NCBI GenBank assembly: GCA_004028505.1
Contig: MTKO01000070.1
Coordinates: 1-64,000, forward strand
Length of the DNA stretch: 64,000 bases
Reading direction: 5' to 3'
DNA from: Candidatus Electrothrix aarhusensis
GTDB lineage: Bacteria; Desulfobacterota; Desulfobulbia; Desulfobulbales; Desulfobulbaceae
Part shown: positions 43,126 through 53,069 of the stretch, piece after piece
Numbering within the stretch: position 1 is the stretch's first letter
Layout of the letters: each line of letters begins with the position of its first letter
Translations under genes and position numbers: made by a program
Notes under the pieces: generated by a model
Told to the model about the DNA's origin: nothing
The model's database searches: none
The model's input: the letters and a program-made list of their open reading frames with translations, nothing else

Positions 43126-44841
43126 ATGGGCAAGCTGGTAAGAGAATACGTACGATGCTACCGCATCGGCATAGATACCGGAGGCACCTGCACCGACGGG
43201 GTTCTCCTTGATGATGCCACCCTAGAAGTGGTGCATTCGGCCAAGGAGCCGACCACCCATCATAACCTGGGGATCGGCGTTGGTCGGGTGCTGAAAAAGC
43301 TCCTTGCTTCGGACATTGCCCCGGAAGACATTATCGGGCTTTCCGTGTCCACGACCTTGGCCACCAATGCTGTGGTTGAGGACCGAGGTGCCCGGGTGGG
43401 TTTGCTGGTCTTCGGCTATGTCCGCCATTTCAAGCTCCCTATTACCGCTAATATTTTCCTTAAAGGCGGTCATAAAATCACCGGGGAAGAGGATGAGCCC
43501 CTGGATATTGAGGGCTTGGTTGATTCGGTCCACGGTCTCAAGAACGAGGTGGACAGCTATGCGGTTTGTGGCGGTATGTCCATTAAAAATCCTACCCATG
43601 AGCTGGTGGCTGAAGAGGCCATCACGATGATTGACCCTAAGCCGGTCTTTTGTTCCCATCAGGTGAGTGGGCATCCTGGCATGCGTGCCAGAGCCGCCAC
43701 AGCCTGCCTGCATGCCAAGCTTATGCCCCTGATGATCAGTTTTCTTTCCTCTATCAAGATTTCCATGCTCAATGCGGGCTTGAACTGCCCGGTGACCATT
43801 ATTTGCGGGAACGGCAAAGGGGCTGGGCTGGACACAGCGGTCCGGCGGGCCGCGATTACTATGGCCAGCGGTCCGGCAGCCACGGCCCGTTTCGGCTGTA
43901 CAGCTGGAGAGCCCACTGCCTTGATCGTTGATGTGGGCGGTACGACCACGGATGTCTGTATGATTCGGGACGGGCACCCAGTCCTGAGCGATGAGGGTTG
44001 CCGGATTGGGCAATGGAAAACCCATGTTGAAGCCATTGATATGTACACCGCAGCGGGCGGCGGGGATTCCCATGTGATCTGTTCTTCAGATTATGATTGT
44101 TCTTTGGAGCAGGGGGGCGGTTGCACGCAGCGGCCAAAGATTCGCCTAGAGGCAACACGGGTTCAGCCTCTCTGTATGGCTGAGGATATACCCGATCCTG
44201 AGCAATGGTTGGGCTGCGGGCTGCGTAATGCCGTAGTTTTGCCGGTTGAGAGCTTGAGCGATGAGGTTGTGAGTGAGGATGAGATACTCTTTTGTCTTCG
44301 GGAGCATGGCCCGGCCAACTTGGAGACGTTGACCCAGCAAACCGGCCTGTCCGGGATCCTTCTTGAGAAGCGTCTGGAGCGTTTGGCCTATCTTCAGCAG
44401 GTCAGGATGGCCGGTTTCACACCGACTGATGCCCTGCATGTCTTGGGGAAACTGGATATCGGCAGTAAGGAGCAGGCCGAGCACGGAGCCCGTGCCTTGG
44501 CCGCCTCCTTAGATATGAGTATTGAGGCCCTCTGTCTTCAGGTGGTGGCGGAAGCGGAAAAGACCATTGAGGGCATCATTCTTGATTATCTCGGGCGTAA
44601 GGTCTGGCAGGATGTCGAGGCGGCTCCCTTCCTGAGCAGCATGGATAACGAGCTGTTCTCTCTCCGGGTTGCGGTGAAGGTGCCGATTATCGGGATTGGT
44701 GCGGCGGCCCGCTGTTTCCTGCCTGCCGTGGCTGAGCGTTTGCACACCACGGTTCGTTTTCCTGAGCATTATGAAGTGGGGAATGCGGTTGGAGCGGCTT
44801 TGATTGATCGGGAAAAAGATCAGACAGATTTTTCTTTGTAA
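43126..44841 (+). CDS. HyuA-like hydantoinase/oxoprolinase-family protein
   Basis: ASKHA-fold ATPase-like protein. N-terminal YRIGIDTGGTCTDGVLLDD is the phosphate-binding motif, followed by STTLATNAVVEDRGARVGLL. The core has TMASGPAATARFGC and ALIVDVGGTTTDVCMI, and ends VGNAVGAALIDRE. The length (571) and the inserted winged-helix-like region (ENLETLTQQTGL-like, near residue 395) fit the single-subunit oxoprolinase-like group rather than classical hydantoinases. The HyuB partner is absent, so the substrate is unknown. The ATG at 43126 lacks an obvious ribosome-binding site; MGKLVREYVRCYRIG may start later. Confidence 0.83.
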   Translation: MGKLVREYVRCYRIGIDTGGTCTDGVLLDDATLEVVHSAKEPTTHHNLGIGVGRVLKKLLASDIAPEDIIGLSVSTTLATNAVVEDRGARVGLLVFGYVRHFKLPITANIFLKGGHKITGEEDEPLDIEGLVDSVHGLKNEVDSYAVCGGMSIKNPTHELVAEEAITMIDPKPVFCSHQVSGHPGMRARAATACLHAKLMPLMISFLSSIKISMLNAGLNCPVTIICGNGKGAGLDTAVRRAAITMASGPAATARFGCTAGEPTALIVDVGGTTTDVCMIRDGHPVLSDEGCRIGQWKTHVEAIDMYTAAGGGDSHVICSSDYDCSLEQGGGCTQRPKIRLEATRVQPLCMAEDIPDPEQWLGCGLRNAVVLPVESLSDEVVSEDEILFCLREHGPANLETLTQQTGLSGILLEKRLERLAYLQQVRMAGFTPTDALHVLGKLDIGSKEQAEHGARALAASLDMSIEALCLQVVAEAEKTIEGIILDYLGRKVWQDVEAAPFLSSMDNELFSLRVAVKVPIIGIGAAARCFLPAVAERLHTTVRFPEHYEVGNAVGAALIDREKDQTDFSL

Positions 44842-45017
44842 TACTGATGATTCAGCAAAAAGTCAGAAGTCGCTAACGATAATTCGATGGGTTACGGCTC
44901 GTTTTTCCGCAAAAAAGTGGGATTTTTGGGAAACCATCACTGCTGGAATACTGGTGAGTAGCGATCTGTATTATATTCTTCGATGTTATCAGGAAATCTA
45001 TTAGGGATATTAGAGTG

Positions 45018-45788
45018 ATGGAAGAATGTTCAGGTATGATAGGTGAAAATAATTTTTTATTCTATAATAGAGGGCGTCTTTTCATTAATAGCAGAGTAGG
45101 GTGTCTCGCAGGATGTAGCTACTGTTACTTGGATAAGATTGGTATACCAAAAGGAAAAGTTACAAAACAAACATATGCTGATGATATAATCAGAGCAATA
45201 GAGAAGAACTCAAAAACTATCTGGAGGCCTCGTAACACATTTGTTTCATTTGGTTGTTATAGCGATCCATGGGATGATTATTCAAAACATCATACAAAAA
45301 AAATTATGATGTTTTTGGATCGACTAGGATATAAAGCTACTTTATCAACTAAGCAGCCTGTTAACCTGGTTGATCTTAATGGATTACATTCTTTAAAAAA
45401 GAAGAACTTTTATTTCCTAATAAGTATTCCTTTTGCCAAAGAGATATCAAAAATGGAGAAGGGGACAGGGTCTCTCCATGAGAGAATTAATTCTGTTAAG
45501 GTATTGCATCAAAATGGTTTTAATGTAGCAATTTATATAAAACCTTTTTTTGAAAAAAAGACAGCTAAAAGCTTGCCTGAAATTATTAACGTATTGCAAT
45601 GCATTCATGTCCCTGTAATCTTAGGGCGATCATTTGTTTCTTCTTTTGATGAAAAAGGAAGCAAAGCCATTATCAGTAACAGCCATACGCTAGTGGAGTC
45701 GGAAAGTAAAGAGTACTTTAAAATAAAAAGTATACTGGAAGAATATACGAAGGTCTATGAAAATAGCTTCCAAGTTTTTGGAGACTGA
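45018..45788 (+). CDS. Radical SAM protein (SplB-like) in AT-rich cassette
   Basis: 256 residues with the radical SAM cluster motif C-x3-C-x2-C in RVGCLAGCSYCYLDKIG near residues 29-37. It is followed by VSFGCYSDPWDDYSKHHTKK and STKQPV, as in small radical SAM proteins related to spore photoproduct lyase. Such enzymes carry out radical chemistry on nucleic acids or pyrimidines, but this one's substrate is unknown. GTG at 45015 precedes ATG 45018; the preceding GGATATTAGAG is a modest ribosome-binding site. The gene is strikingly AT-rich compared with the hydantoinase-like gene upstream and fhs downstream. It is followed five bases later by a two-TM protein. Confidence 0.78.
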   Translation: MEECSGMIGENNFLFYNRGRLFINSRVGCLAGCSYCYLDKIGIPKGKVTKQTYADDIIRAIEKNSKTIWRPRNTFVSFGCYSDPWDDYSKHHTKKIMMFLDRLGYKATLSTKQPVNLVDLNGLHSLKKKNFYFLISIPFAKEISKMEKGTGSLHERINSVKVLHQNGFNVAIYIKPFFEKKTAKSLPEIINVLQCIHVPVILGRSFVSSFDEKGSKAIISNSHTLVESESKEYFKIKSILEEYTKVYENSFQVFGD

Positions 45789-45793
45789 ACGAA

Positions 45794-46549
45794 ATGAAAT
45801 TTAAGACAATAACCATTCTAAACTCGTTAATATTTTTGATTGGTTTCGCTTTGTCGGCCATTGGCATAATTCTTGAGGCAGAAAAAACAGGTACATTCTT
45901 TTGTATTCCACGAAGCGCGATTCAAAATATTCTAATTAGTGTTGGCTGTTCAATAATAGCAACATCTATAATTTCTTTTATCATGACGTGGTATTTAAAT
46001 GATGATAAAGAGGCACGGCGTGTTATTGACAACTGGGGATTGAAGAATATTGAGGTACGCTCCGCTCTTAACTGCGAGATAAACGAAAAGCTAGATAACA
46101 TGAAAGATGGAATGGACATTGTTGTCTTTGGCATGAAGAATTTTTTAGCTGCCAAGAAACAACTTCTTGAAGATAAGATTGAAAAAGGTAGGTCAATTAG
46201 AATTCTGACAATTGCTCCCGACAGTAAATATGTAGCCCAAAGAGAGCTGGAAGAAAAGGAACCACCAGGGCAAATTAGAAACTCAATAGCAGAACTCATT
46301 AGTTGGGCGGAAAGAGTAAAGTCTCAAAAGAAAAGAGGGACAATTGAGGTCAAAACGTATGACAGTTTACCTCAGGATATGTATCAAAAGGTTGATAAAT
46401 ATGTTTACATTGGTCCGTTGCATTATGAAACACCAAGTCAACAGACCATTGCATATGAATACAGGCCAGGTTCAAAAGGTGCCAAATATTATTCTGATTA
46501 CTTTTTGAAGCTTTGGGAAGATTCAAATTTTTGCAAAAAAATAGTTTAA
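45794..46549 (+). CDS. Two-TM protein with a PLD-like/DUF5919-like soluble domain
   Basis: 251 residues. Two N-terminal membrane helices (ITILNSLIFLIGFALSAIGI and IQNILISVGCSIIATSIIS) are followed by a cytoplasmic alpha/beta domain starting MDIVVFGMKNFLAAKKQLL, then SIRILTIAPDSKYVAQRELE and YVYIGPLHYETPSQQTIAYE. The pattern (FGMKNFL, KGRSIRILTI, PDS, closing TIAYEYRPGSKG) resembles inactive phospholipase-D-like domains such as DUF5919, which occur in sensor or effector proteins of bacterial immune systems. No HKD catalytic motif is seen. It sits directly after the radical SAM gene and converges on the ThyX-like gene. Confidence 0.65.
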   Translation: MKFKTITILNSLIFLIGFALSAIGIILEAEKTGTFFCIPRSAIQNILISVGCSIIATSIISFIMTWYLNDDKEARRVIDNWGLKNIEVRSALNCEINEKLDNMKDGMDIVVFGMKNFLAAKKQLLEDKIEKGRSIRILTIAPDSKYVAQRELEEKEPPGQIRNSIAELISWAERVKSQKKRGTIEVKTYDSLPQDMYQKVDKYVYIGPLHYETPSQQTIAYEYRPGSKGAKYYSDYFLKLWEDSNFCKKIV

Positions 46550-46600
46550 CCCCTTATCCTTTTCGTTTTATAGATAGCCTCCAGCATAGTTTTTTCATTC

Positions 46601-48043
46601 TCAGTTGATTTTTTCAATATCCTGCAAGCCTCTTTTAACCTCGAATTTGTCTCTACTTAAATCTGCGTGAAGTTTGAGGGCAGGGTGATTATTTTTTAAA
46701 GTATTATACATGTTGTGTGCTATCCTTCGCAAGGTAGGGTGAACTGTTGAGCTAGATCTGAGTTCGACAACATAAACCATCTCGGGAAGGTCATAGACTA
46801 GCTCGCAAACAATATTCGATCCCATTGGAATGTAATACTGTGTTTCTGCTGAAGAAAGGCTATGTCTTTTAGTTAGCTCTTTAATTCTGTGAAATTGTTT
46901 TTTTATTAATATGTTAGCTTGATTACGAAGTTCGGCAGGCAACTGATTTAGATACCATTGATTAAAACCGTAGTTAATAGTAAGAACGGGTAGTCTACAA
47001 AGACCATTTCTGTGTCTTTGCAAATCTCGGTAGCTTCCGTAATCAAGTAAAAACGTGCAGTTGTAACGACCGTATTTTGAAATATACCTTGGGAGTAAAG
47101 CTCCTTTTGGACGTAGTCCTATAACCTCATGTTCTTTATCCTCCAGTAGCTTGTTATCAATATCTGTCCTGTAAAGAAAATCTTCTTCTGATAGCGATGG
47201 CGTGTATGATGAATAATGAATTTTTTTAGAAAATCGGTTGTAATATTTTTCCGTTTCGTCCTTTTGTGTGTGGGAAAAACTGCTAGGGTATTTTGTCGAA
47301 AGTTTTTTTAGTGCTGCTTCAGCAATTAAACGCACTTCATTCAGAGGGTGCAATTTAAGCAGGCAAAGCTTATCATATGCCTGTCTTAAGTTCGTGCTCC
47401 AAGATAGTTGAGTGGTTGCTCCGGCTGGAAGAAAACCTCTGAGGATGTCAAAGCCCCTTGCATTTATCGCTTTTTTCCATATATTAGGTTGCTGTCCCGG
47501 TTCTAGTGGGAAGCGGTCTTTTAAGTATGATCGAACAACTTCTGTTGAAGTCGTGTAAAATTTAATCCAATCTTTTAGTATGTCTTGGGATTCTTCCGTG
47601 CTCACAGGGTCAATTAGGGGCTGGCTGGAAAAATCAATATATCTCGTCGAAGTTTCTTGGCCGGAATAAAGCGGATTGTCCTGTATAGCTTTTGCGGCCA
47701 ATATAGAGACACCCTCTAAAAAAAGCGTTGTTGTTCCACAGTCTCCGATTGAAGCATGTCCGTAGCCTACGTAGTAGCTCTTCATGAAATTTGAAGAACC
47801 AGCCTTTCTGACCTGTTCAATATGTTTTTCTACACTTGCTGATGAGCGACTGTAAAGCGCTTGCATCATAGCAGATGATTCGGGGCCAAATTCGTCGTTA
47901 ATGAATATTTTCACCTTGTTGTCACGTCCTTTTTGTTGAGAAATGGCAGATGTTCCGTGGAGCGAAGTTGTGTAACTGGGAAGACTATATTCCCTTTTTT
48001 CTCTGATGAAAAGTACTTTATCAAAAGTTATAAACTCTTCCAT
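46601..48043 (-). CDS. Tandem ThyX-like (FAD-dependent thymidylate synthase-like) protein
   Basis: 480 residues with two ThyX-like halves. Half 1 has YVGYGHASIGDCGTTTLFLEG at 92-112, then SGQETSTRYIDF at 127-138, and the N.R-type ending LPAGATTQLSWSTNLRQAYD near 205-224, but no RHR motif. Half 2 has the ThyX-like RHR at residues 343-345 (DLQRHRNGLCRLP), without the following serine of the canonical motif, and a YYIPMGSNIVCEL region. Canonical ThyX makes dTMP from dUMP with FAD; here the motif split suggests a changed reaction or a non-catalytic half. It converges on the radical SAM/2TM pair, 51 bases apart. AT-rich like them. Confidence 0.75.
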   Translation of the reverse strand: MEEFITFDKVLFIREKREYSLPSYTTSLHGTSAISQQKGRDNKVKIFINDEFGPESSAMMQALYSRSSASVEKHIEQVRKAGSSNFMKSYYVGYGHASIGDCGTTTLFLEGVSILAAKAIQDNPLYSGQETSTRYIDFSSQPLIDPVSTEESQDILKDWIKFYTTSTEVVRSYLKDRFPLEPGQQPNIWKKAINARGFDILRGFLPAGATTQLSWSTNLRQAYDKLCLLKLHPLNEVRLIAEAALKKLSTKYPSSFSHTQKDETEKYYNRFSKKIHYSSYTPSLSEEDFLYRTDIDNKLLEDKEHEVIGLRPKGALLPRYISKYGRYNCTFLLDYGSYRDLQRHRNGLCRLPVLTINYGFNQWYLNQLPAELRNQANILIKKQFHRIKELTKRHSLSSAETQYYIPMGSNIVCELVYDLPEMVYVVELRSSSTVHPTLRRIAHNMYNTLKNNHPALKLHADLSRDKFEVKRGLQDIEKIN

Positions 48044-48168
48044 GCGGGAGGTTATGATTCCCTTGCAGGAGGATTTTCAACAGCGTTTTCCTGGTACCTT
48101 CTCTTGATTTTTTTCTGACAAAATTGTTCTGCCAAGGGAACAGGATTGTCGACCCGTCGACCAATCTA

Positions 48169-48197
48169 TTGACAATAGGTTCTAAATCCGTTAAAAG
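48169..48197 (+). promoter_or_regulatory. Possible fhs promoter
   Basis: TTGACA at 48169-48174 and TAAAAG at 48192-48197, 17 bases apart; the -10 is weak. Two GTCGAC direct copies lie just upstream. A CAGGAG ribosome-binding site precedes the fhs ATG. Confidence 0.4.
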
Positions 48198-48339
48198 AAT
48201 TATTTCTTTTCTGTGCAGGATGCACTGCTCAGGCTTTTACGTGTCAACTATGCCTCTGAGCCCTCATTTTCCGGTTGTGTCCGCCCTCTGATTTAATTAT
48301 TTGTAACCTTTAAATATTCAACTTTACAGGAGACCCATC

Positions 48340-50103
48340 ATGGTTTTAGATCCGACCAAACATGCTGACTGGGAAATCGCCGAAGAGGCGGAAAGCCGGA
48401 TGAAGACAGTGTACGAGCTCGGTGAGCAGCTCGGACTGGAAAAAGAGGAGCTGCTGCCTCATGGTCATTACCTAGCCAAGCTTGATTACCGCAAAATTCT
48501 TGATCGACTGAAAGATAAGCCGGACGGAAAGTATGTTGATGTAACCGCTATCTCTCCGACTCCGTTGGGTGAAGGGAAATCCACCTGCGCCATGGGCTTG
48601 GTACAGGGATTGGGTAAACGGGGTAAGTCTGTTATTGGTGCCATTCGCCAGCCTTCCGGCGGTCCGACCATGAATATCAAGGGTTCCGCAGCAGGTGGCG
48701 GGCTGGCCCAGTGTATTCCCCTGACCCCGTTTTCTCTCGGTATGACCGGCGATATCAACGCCATCATGAATGCCCATAATCTGGGCATGGTGGCTCTCAC
48801 CGCTCGGATGCAGCATGAGTCTAACTACACCGATGAGCAGCTGGCCATGCGTAAGCTGAGACGGCTGGATATCCATCCCAAAAAGGTGGAATTCAACTGG
48901 ATCATGGATTACTGCGCCCAGGCTCTGCGGAATATCACCATCGGTCAGGGTGGAAAAATGGACGGCATGACCATGCAGTCCAGCTTTGCCATTGCAGTAA
49001 GCTCCGAGATCATGGCTATTCTGTCCATTGCTAAAGATCTGAAAGATATGCGAGAGCGTATCGGTAAGATCGTGGTAGCCTATGACAAGCAGGATCGCCC
49101 GATCACCACGGAAGATTTGGAAGTTGCCGGTGCCATGACCGCTTGGATGGTCGACGCCATCAACCCCAACCTGATGCAGACCTTGGAAGGGCAGCCCGTT
49201 GTTGTTCATGCTGGCCCCTTTGCCAATATCGCCATTGGTCAGTCCTCAGTTATTGCCGATCGCGTCGGCTTGAAGCTGGCAGATTATAACGTTACTGAGT
49301 CTGGCTTTGGTGCAGATATCGGGTTTGAGAAATTCTGGAACCTCAAGTGCCGTTATTCCGGTCTTAAGCCAAACTGTGCGGTTGTTGTTGCCACCATCCG
49401 GGCACTCAAATGCCACGGCGGCGCACCGATCCCGGTTCCTGGCAAACCGATGCCCAAAGAGTATGAGGGCGAGAATGTGGGCTGGGTTGAAGAAGGATGC
49501 GCAAATCTTATTCACCACATTGAGACCGTTAAAAAAGCGGGTATCAATCCGGTTGTTTGCATCAATGCCTTTTACACAGACACAGATAATGAGATTGCCG
49601 CAGTTCGTCGCCTGTCTGAGGCCGCTGGTGCCCGCGTGGCCCTGTCCCGTCATTGGGAGCATGGTGGCGAAGGCGCTTTGGAATTCGCTGATGCAGTTGC
49701 CGATGCCTGTGAAGAGCCCAATGACTTCAAGTTCCTTTATGACTTAGATACCCCGTTGTCTGAGCGTATTGAGCTGATCGTCAAAGAGGTTTATGGCGGT
49801 GACGGTGTAAGCTACTCTCCAGAAGCGGCTGCTAAACTGAAACGGATGGAAGCGGATCCAGAGATGAAGGAGATGACTACCTGTATGGTCAAGACACATC
49901 TCTCTCTGTCCCATGATCCTAAACTCAAGGGAACCCCTAAGGGTTGGACCCTGCCTATCCGCGACATCCTTACCTATAAGGGTGCGGGTTTTGTCGTGCC
50001 CGTGGCCGGGGCTATCAGCCTGATGCCGGGTACTGCCTCTGATCCGGCTTACCGCCGTATTGACGTTGATACGGACACCGGTAAGGTGAAGGGTGTATTT
50101 TAA
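48340..50103 (+). CDS. fhs: Formate--tetrahydrofolate ligase
   Basis: ATP-dependent ligase making 10-formyl-THF from formate, a step of C1 metabolism and of the Wood-Ljungdahl methyl branch. The nucleotide motif [19 protein letters not shown] is near residues 69-87, with [19 protein letters not shown] and the conserved [18 protein letters not shown]. The C-terminal half ends in [13 protein letters not shown] and the expected PAYRRIDVD. Length 587 is slightly above the usual ~555-560, with a short N-terminal extension. Frame intact. Two stacked hairpins follow. Confidence 0.96.
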   Translation: MVLDPTKHADWEIAEEAESRMKTVYELGEQLGLEKEELLPHGHYLAKLDYRKILDRLKDKPDGKYVDVTAISPTPLGEGKSTCAMGLVQGLGKRGKSVIGAIRQPSGGPTMNIKGSAAGGGLAQCIPLTPFSLGMTGDINAIMNAHNLGMVALTARMQHESNYTDEQLAMRKLRRLDIHPKKVEFNWIMDYCAQALRNITIGQGGKMDGMTMQSSFAIAVSSEIMAILSIAKDLKDMRERIGKIVVAYDKQDRPITTEDLEVAGAMTAWMVDAINPNLMQTLEGQPVVVHAGPFANIAIGQSSVIADRVGLKLADYNVTESGFGADIGFEKFWNLKCRYSGLKPNCAVVVATIRALKCHGGAPIPVPGKPMPKEYEGENVGWVEEGCANLIHHIETVKKAGINPVVCINAFYTDTDNEIAAVRRLSEAAGARVALSRHWEHGGEGALEFADAVADACEEPNDFKFLYDLDTPLSERIELIVKEVYGGDGVSYSPEAAAKLKRMEADPEMKEMTTCMVKTHLSLSHDPKLKGTPKGWTLPIRDILTYKGAGFVVPVAGAISLMPGTASDPAYRRIDVDTDTGKVKGVF

Positions 50104-50120
50104 AGCACTCTAAAATATTT

Positions 50121-50142
50121 GAGGAGGTTCGCGAACCGCCTC
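50121..50142 (+). terminator. Hairpin after fhs
   Basis: GAGGAGGTTC/GAACCGCCTC palindrome (one mismatched pair) followed by TTTGTC, 17 bases after the fhs stop. Confidence 0.55.
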
Positions 50143-50160
50143 TTTGTCTATTGAAAAGTA

Positions 50161-50204
50161 AGAACGGGCCGGAGGGAGAAATCCTTTCGGCCCGTTCTGT
50201 TTTG
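50161..50204 (+). terminator. Second, stronger terminator after fhs
   Basis: AGAACGGGCCG and CGGCCCGTTCT arms (11 bp) with further inner pairing, followed by GTTTTGT. Confidence 0.7.
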
Positions 50205-50817
50205 TGGCAGGATAATTTTGTTGCGGGTATAGTTCTAATTGTCGTATGAGGGGATACTTGATGTCGTTGAGAAGGGAATCTGTTCCCCCTTGTCAAAGGG
50301 AGGCGGAATCAGGCGACTGTGAATGCGTTTTTGGCAACGCAGCAAAATGGCCTTGATTAGGCTGCGTACTCCGGTTAAGCTTGCGTTGATGAGAGAGTAA
50401 GCGCAGTCTTGTCGAATAAAGAGGCAGATGTTATGTTGTTGATGGATCGTTGGCGGTGCGGTTTTTACTCTTCTCTGCCTGTCAAACGCGAATGTTCTAT
50501 CGGACAGAACTTCATTAAAAAACAGAGCAAGAGGGGAAATCACTTTTGGCCCATTTTTTTTTGTAGTAAGTTGTAGTAAAATAAGAAACCGTAGTTTGGA
50601 AAAGCACTTAAAAAGTGAGAAATTGAAACGGCATAAAAAAGACTACGGACTATTCCTCATTAAAAATATAAGATATGTCCTCCCATGAAAAAAAATGTCA
50701 CAGGGCCTAGCAAGGTGTCCATCATAAAGCCTATCCGGTAATCATTATAATGATGTATACTTGAAGAAGTAGCTTTGTAATTTATTCCTGTGATCGGAAA
50801 TTTTTTCCCGAGATATT
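50205..50817. other. Intergenic region with degraded sequence
   Basis: About 610 bases. A minus-strand frame reads through CCTTTGACAAGGG (peptide PPPFDKGEQIPF), which matches a widespread short repeat type ('CCCTTTNNCAAGGG') rather than a gene. The last ~250 bases before pilB are AT-rich and may hold its promoter; none was identified. Confidence 0.4.
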
Positions 50818-52782
50818 ATGGCAAAGAAAATAACGGACCCTAAAGCACCACATAAAGCCTCCCTGAAACGAACAGTTAAGGATCAATCAGGGGCAGGCAA
50901 ACTCAAGATTGGTGAAATGCTGCAAAAGGCGGGCTATATCACAGCGGCAGAGTTTAATAATGCCAAGTCTATTAATAAGCAAAATGGTGAAAGATTAGGG
51001 AAAATTCTTCTTGAAAACGGGACCATTGAAGCCGATACTATTCCGAATTTTCTCACGAGGCAGCATAATTATACCTTGGTGAATATTGCTGAGGAACCGC
51101 CAAGTCAGGACGCTCTTCAACTGGTTCCTTATGAGACCGCCAAGAAGTACCTCGCCTTCCCGATGAGGATTGCCGGTGATACTTTGCAGGTCACCATGGC
51201 TGAGCCCACTGATGCCCTTGAGGTGGAAGAGCTACAAAATGCGGTGAAGAAGGGGCTTGATATCTGCGTTTCCACGGCTAAGGATATCATTGATGCTTAT
51301 AAGACCTATTATAAAATCAGTGATGAGGAGTATCAAACTTTTTTTCGTGAGGAAGACGAGGAAGTTCAGGTTGAGCAGGTCGAGGACTGGGGTGCCTTGG
51401 TTTCCGATGTTGCTGATGAGTTTGAATTTGAAGACAGCAGCGATGACGATGAAGGCATGGCCGGGCAATTTTCCGCCAATGACGCGCCGATCATCAAGCT
51501 GGTGAACGGTATCCTGATCAAGGCGGTGCAGGACGGGGTCAGCGATATTCATATCGAACCCTTTGAAAAGACTATGCAGGTCCGCTACCGCAAGGACGGT
51601 TCTCTGTTTAAGTCCATGAACCTTCCCCTGACCATTAAAAACGCTCTGATCGCCCGTTTGAAAATTCTGGCTGATTTGAATATTACCGAGCGTCGAATCC
51701 CGCAGGATGGACGTATCAGTATTCGTTTAGGGCGCAATAAGGCGGTGGATTTCCGTGTGTCTACCCTGCCTTTGCTTCATGGCGAAGGTACTGTTCTCCG
51801 TATTCTGGATAAGGGTTCCCTTAATGTCGATTTGACTAAACTCGGTTTCGAGCCGGAAACATTTGAGATCCTGAAAAAATGTTTGTCCAGTCCTCAGGGC
51901 CTGCTTCTGGTTACTGGCCCGACTGGTTCCGGGAAGACCGTTACCCTCTACTCGGCATTGAACTCCCTGAACAGTGAGGATATCAAAATCCTGACAGCAG
52001 AGGATCCGGTGGAGTTCAACTTTAAAGGCATTAATCAGGTCAATGTTAACGTTGAAGTTGGCATGACATTTCCTGCCGCGCTTAAGGCCTTTCTTCGTCA
52101 GGATCCCGACATCATCATGGTTGGTGAGATCCGTGATATCAGTACAGCGGAGATTGCCATGAAGGCCGCTATGACCGGCCATTTGGTTTTCAGCACCCTT
52201 CATACCAACGATTCTCCCTCAACTGTCGGTCGTATGGTGGATATCGGTATTCCGCCTTATTTATTGGCGGGATCTCTGACTATGGTTCTGGCGCAGCGTT
52301 TGGGCCGAAGGCTCTGTGCAAAATGTAAGCAGCCTGCCACCTATGAGCGGCCATACTTGCTTAATATCGGTTATACTGAGGAACAGATTGATGCAGAAGG
52401 CTTTCAGCTCTACGAGGCCAAGGGTTGTGCTGTCTGTAATGGTCTTGGATATAAGGGTCGGGTAGGTTTTTTTGAACTGTTAGAGGTTACCGAGGAAGTA
52501 GGTCAGGCTATTCAGGCTGAGGTGCCGGAAGAACAGCTTCGTAAGGTTGCCGTTCAGGCAGGGATGGTTCCGCTCCGGCAGGCGGCTATTAAGAAGACAC
52601 TTCAGGGGGTGACCAGTGTTGATGAGGTTTTACGTCGAACCGTAGCACATGGAGACACGCTGCCTGCTACTTGGTCAATCCAGATGTTGAAGAATATGAG
52701 GACGGCGATGTTATTATCCAGGAAGGAAATGAGGATGATAGGAATTTTTATCAACTTGTTCGGGGAAAAGTCGCGGTTCTGA
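50818..52782 (+). CDS. pilB: PilB/GspE-type secretion ATPase (3' end probably frame-shifted)
   Basis: Hexameric ATPase powering type IV pilus or type II secretion assembly. The N-terminal domain (KLKIGEMLQKAGYITAAEF) precedes an acidic linker. DGVSDIHIEPFEKTMQVRYR opens the N2 domain, Walker A is VTGPTGSGKTVTLYSALN near residue 367, the His box is FSTLHTNDS, and the zinc motif CAKCKQP pairs with CAVCNGLGYKGRVG. The last ~25 residues after HGDTLPA do not fit the family. One missing base near 52664 would fuse this frame to the cNMP-binding frame that overlaps it, giving one ATPase with a regulatory domain. Confidence 0.9.
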   Translation: MAKKITDPKAPHKASLKRTVKDQSGAGKLKIGEMLQKAGYITAAEFNNAKSINKQNGERLGKILLENGTIEADTIPNFLTRQHNYTLVNIAEEPPSQDALQLVPYETAKKYLAFPMRIAGDTLQVTMAEPTDALEVEELQNAVKKGLDICVSTAKDIIDAYKTYYKISDEEYQTFFREEDEEVQVEQVEDWGALVSDVADEFEFEDSSDDDEGMAGQFSANDAPIIKLVNGILIKAVQDGVSDIHIEPFEKTMQVRYRKDGSLFKSMNLPLTIKNALIARLKILADLNITERRIPQDGRISIRLGRNKAVDFRVSTLPLLHGEGTVLRILDKGSLNVDLTKLGFEPETFEILKKCLSSPQGLLLVTGPTGSGKTVTLYSALNSLNSEDIKILTAEDPVEFNFKGINQVNVNVEVGMTFPAALKAFLRQDPDIIMVGEIRDISTAEIAMKAAMTGHLVFSTLHTNDSPSTVGRMVDIGIPPYLLAGSLTMVLAQRLGRRLCAKCKQPATYERPYLLNIGYTEEQIDAEGFQLYEAKGCAVCNGLGYKGRVGFFELLEVTEEVGQAIQAEVPEEQLRKVAVQAGMVPLRQAAIKKTLQGVTSVDEVLRRTVAHGDTLPATWSIQMLKNMRTAMLLSRKEMRMIGIFINLFGEKSRF

Positions 52783-53069
52783 AGCAGGGCAAAAAAATTG
52801 CCGAAATAACCGAGCCTGGAGAGTATTTTGGGGAAATGGCTTGTATCATGAATGAGGCAAGGTATGCCTCGGTTATTTCCATAGGTCGCTGCAAGATCAA
52901 ACGATATCCTGGTGATAAACTCACTGAGCTTATTGAGAAATATCCTGAGATTGCGAGGAAGCTTTTTAAAACCATGGCCAAGCGATTGCGTAAGACTGAT
53001 AATATTGTTATTCAGCTTGCTGGCGGAAAAAGAACTCAGAAACCCACCATTCCTCCGCGTATGCGATGA
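52671..53069 (+). CDS. Cyclic-nucleotide-binding domain, probably the C-terminus of the PilB protein
   Basis: 132 residues from TTG at 52671 that form one cNMP-binding domain: EYEDGDVIIQEGNEDDRNFY, then GKVAVLKQGKKIAEITEPGE and YFGEMACIMNEARYASV. The phosphate-binding cassette (GEMA then ARYASV) is close to CRP-type domains, though a key arginine context is loose. The start is not convincing and the frame continues upstream (CYLVNPDVEEY) into the end of pilB. The most likely reading is a PilB-cNMP fusion split by one missing base. The stop overlaps the next gene by four bases. Confidence 0.75.
   Translation: MVNPDVEEYEDGDVIIQEGNEDDRNFYQLVRGKVAVLKQGKKIAEITEPGEYFGEMACIMNEARYASVISIGRCKIKRYPGDKLTELIEKYPEIARKLFKTMAKRLRKTDNIVIQLAGGKRTQKPTIPPRMR

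Noticed and set aside
43222-44073. Minus-strand 283-codon frame inside the HyuA-like gene
   Set aside because: Antisense shadow of a conserved gene; no family features.
48472-49209. Minus-strand 245-codon frame inside fhs
   Set aside because: Antisense shadow of a highly conserved enzyme gene.
50235-50543. Minus-strand 102-codon frame containing PPPFDKGEQIPF
   Set aside because: Crosses a common CCCTTT...AAGGG short repeat; no ribosome-binding site or conserved domain.
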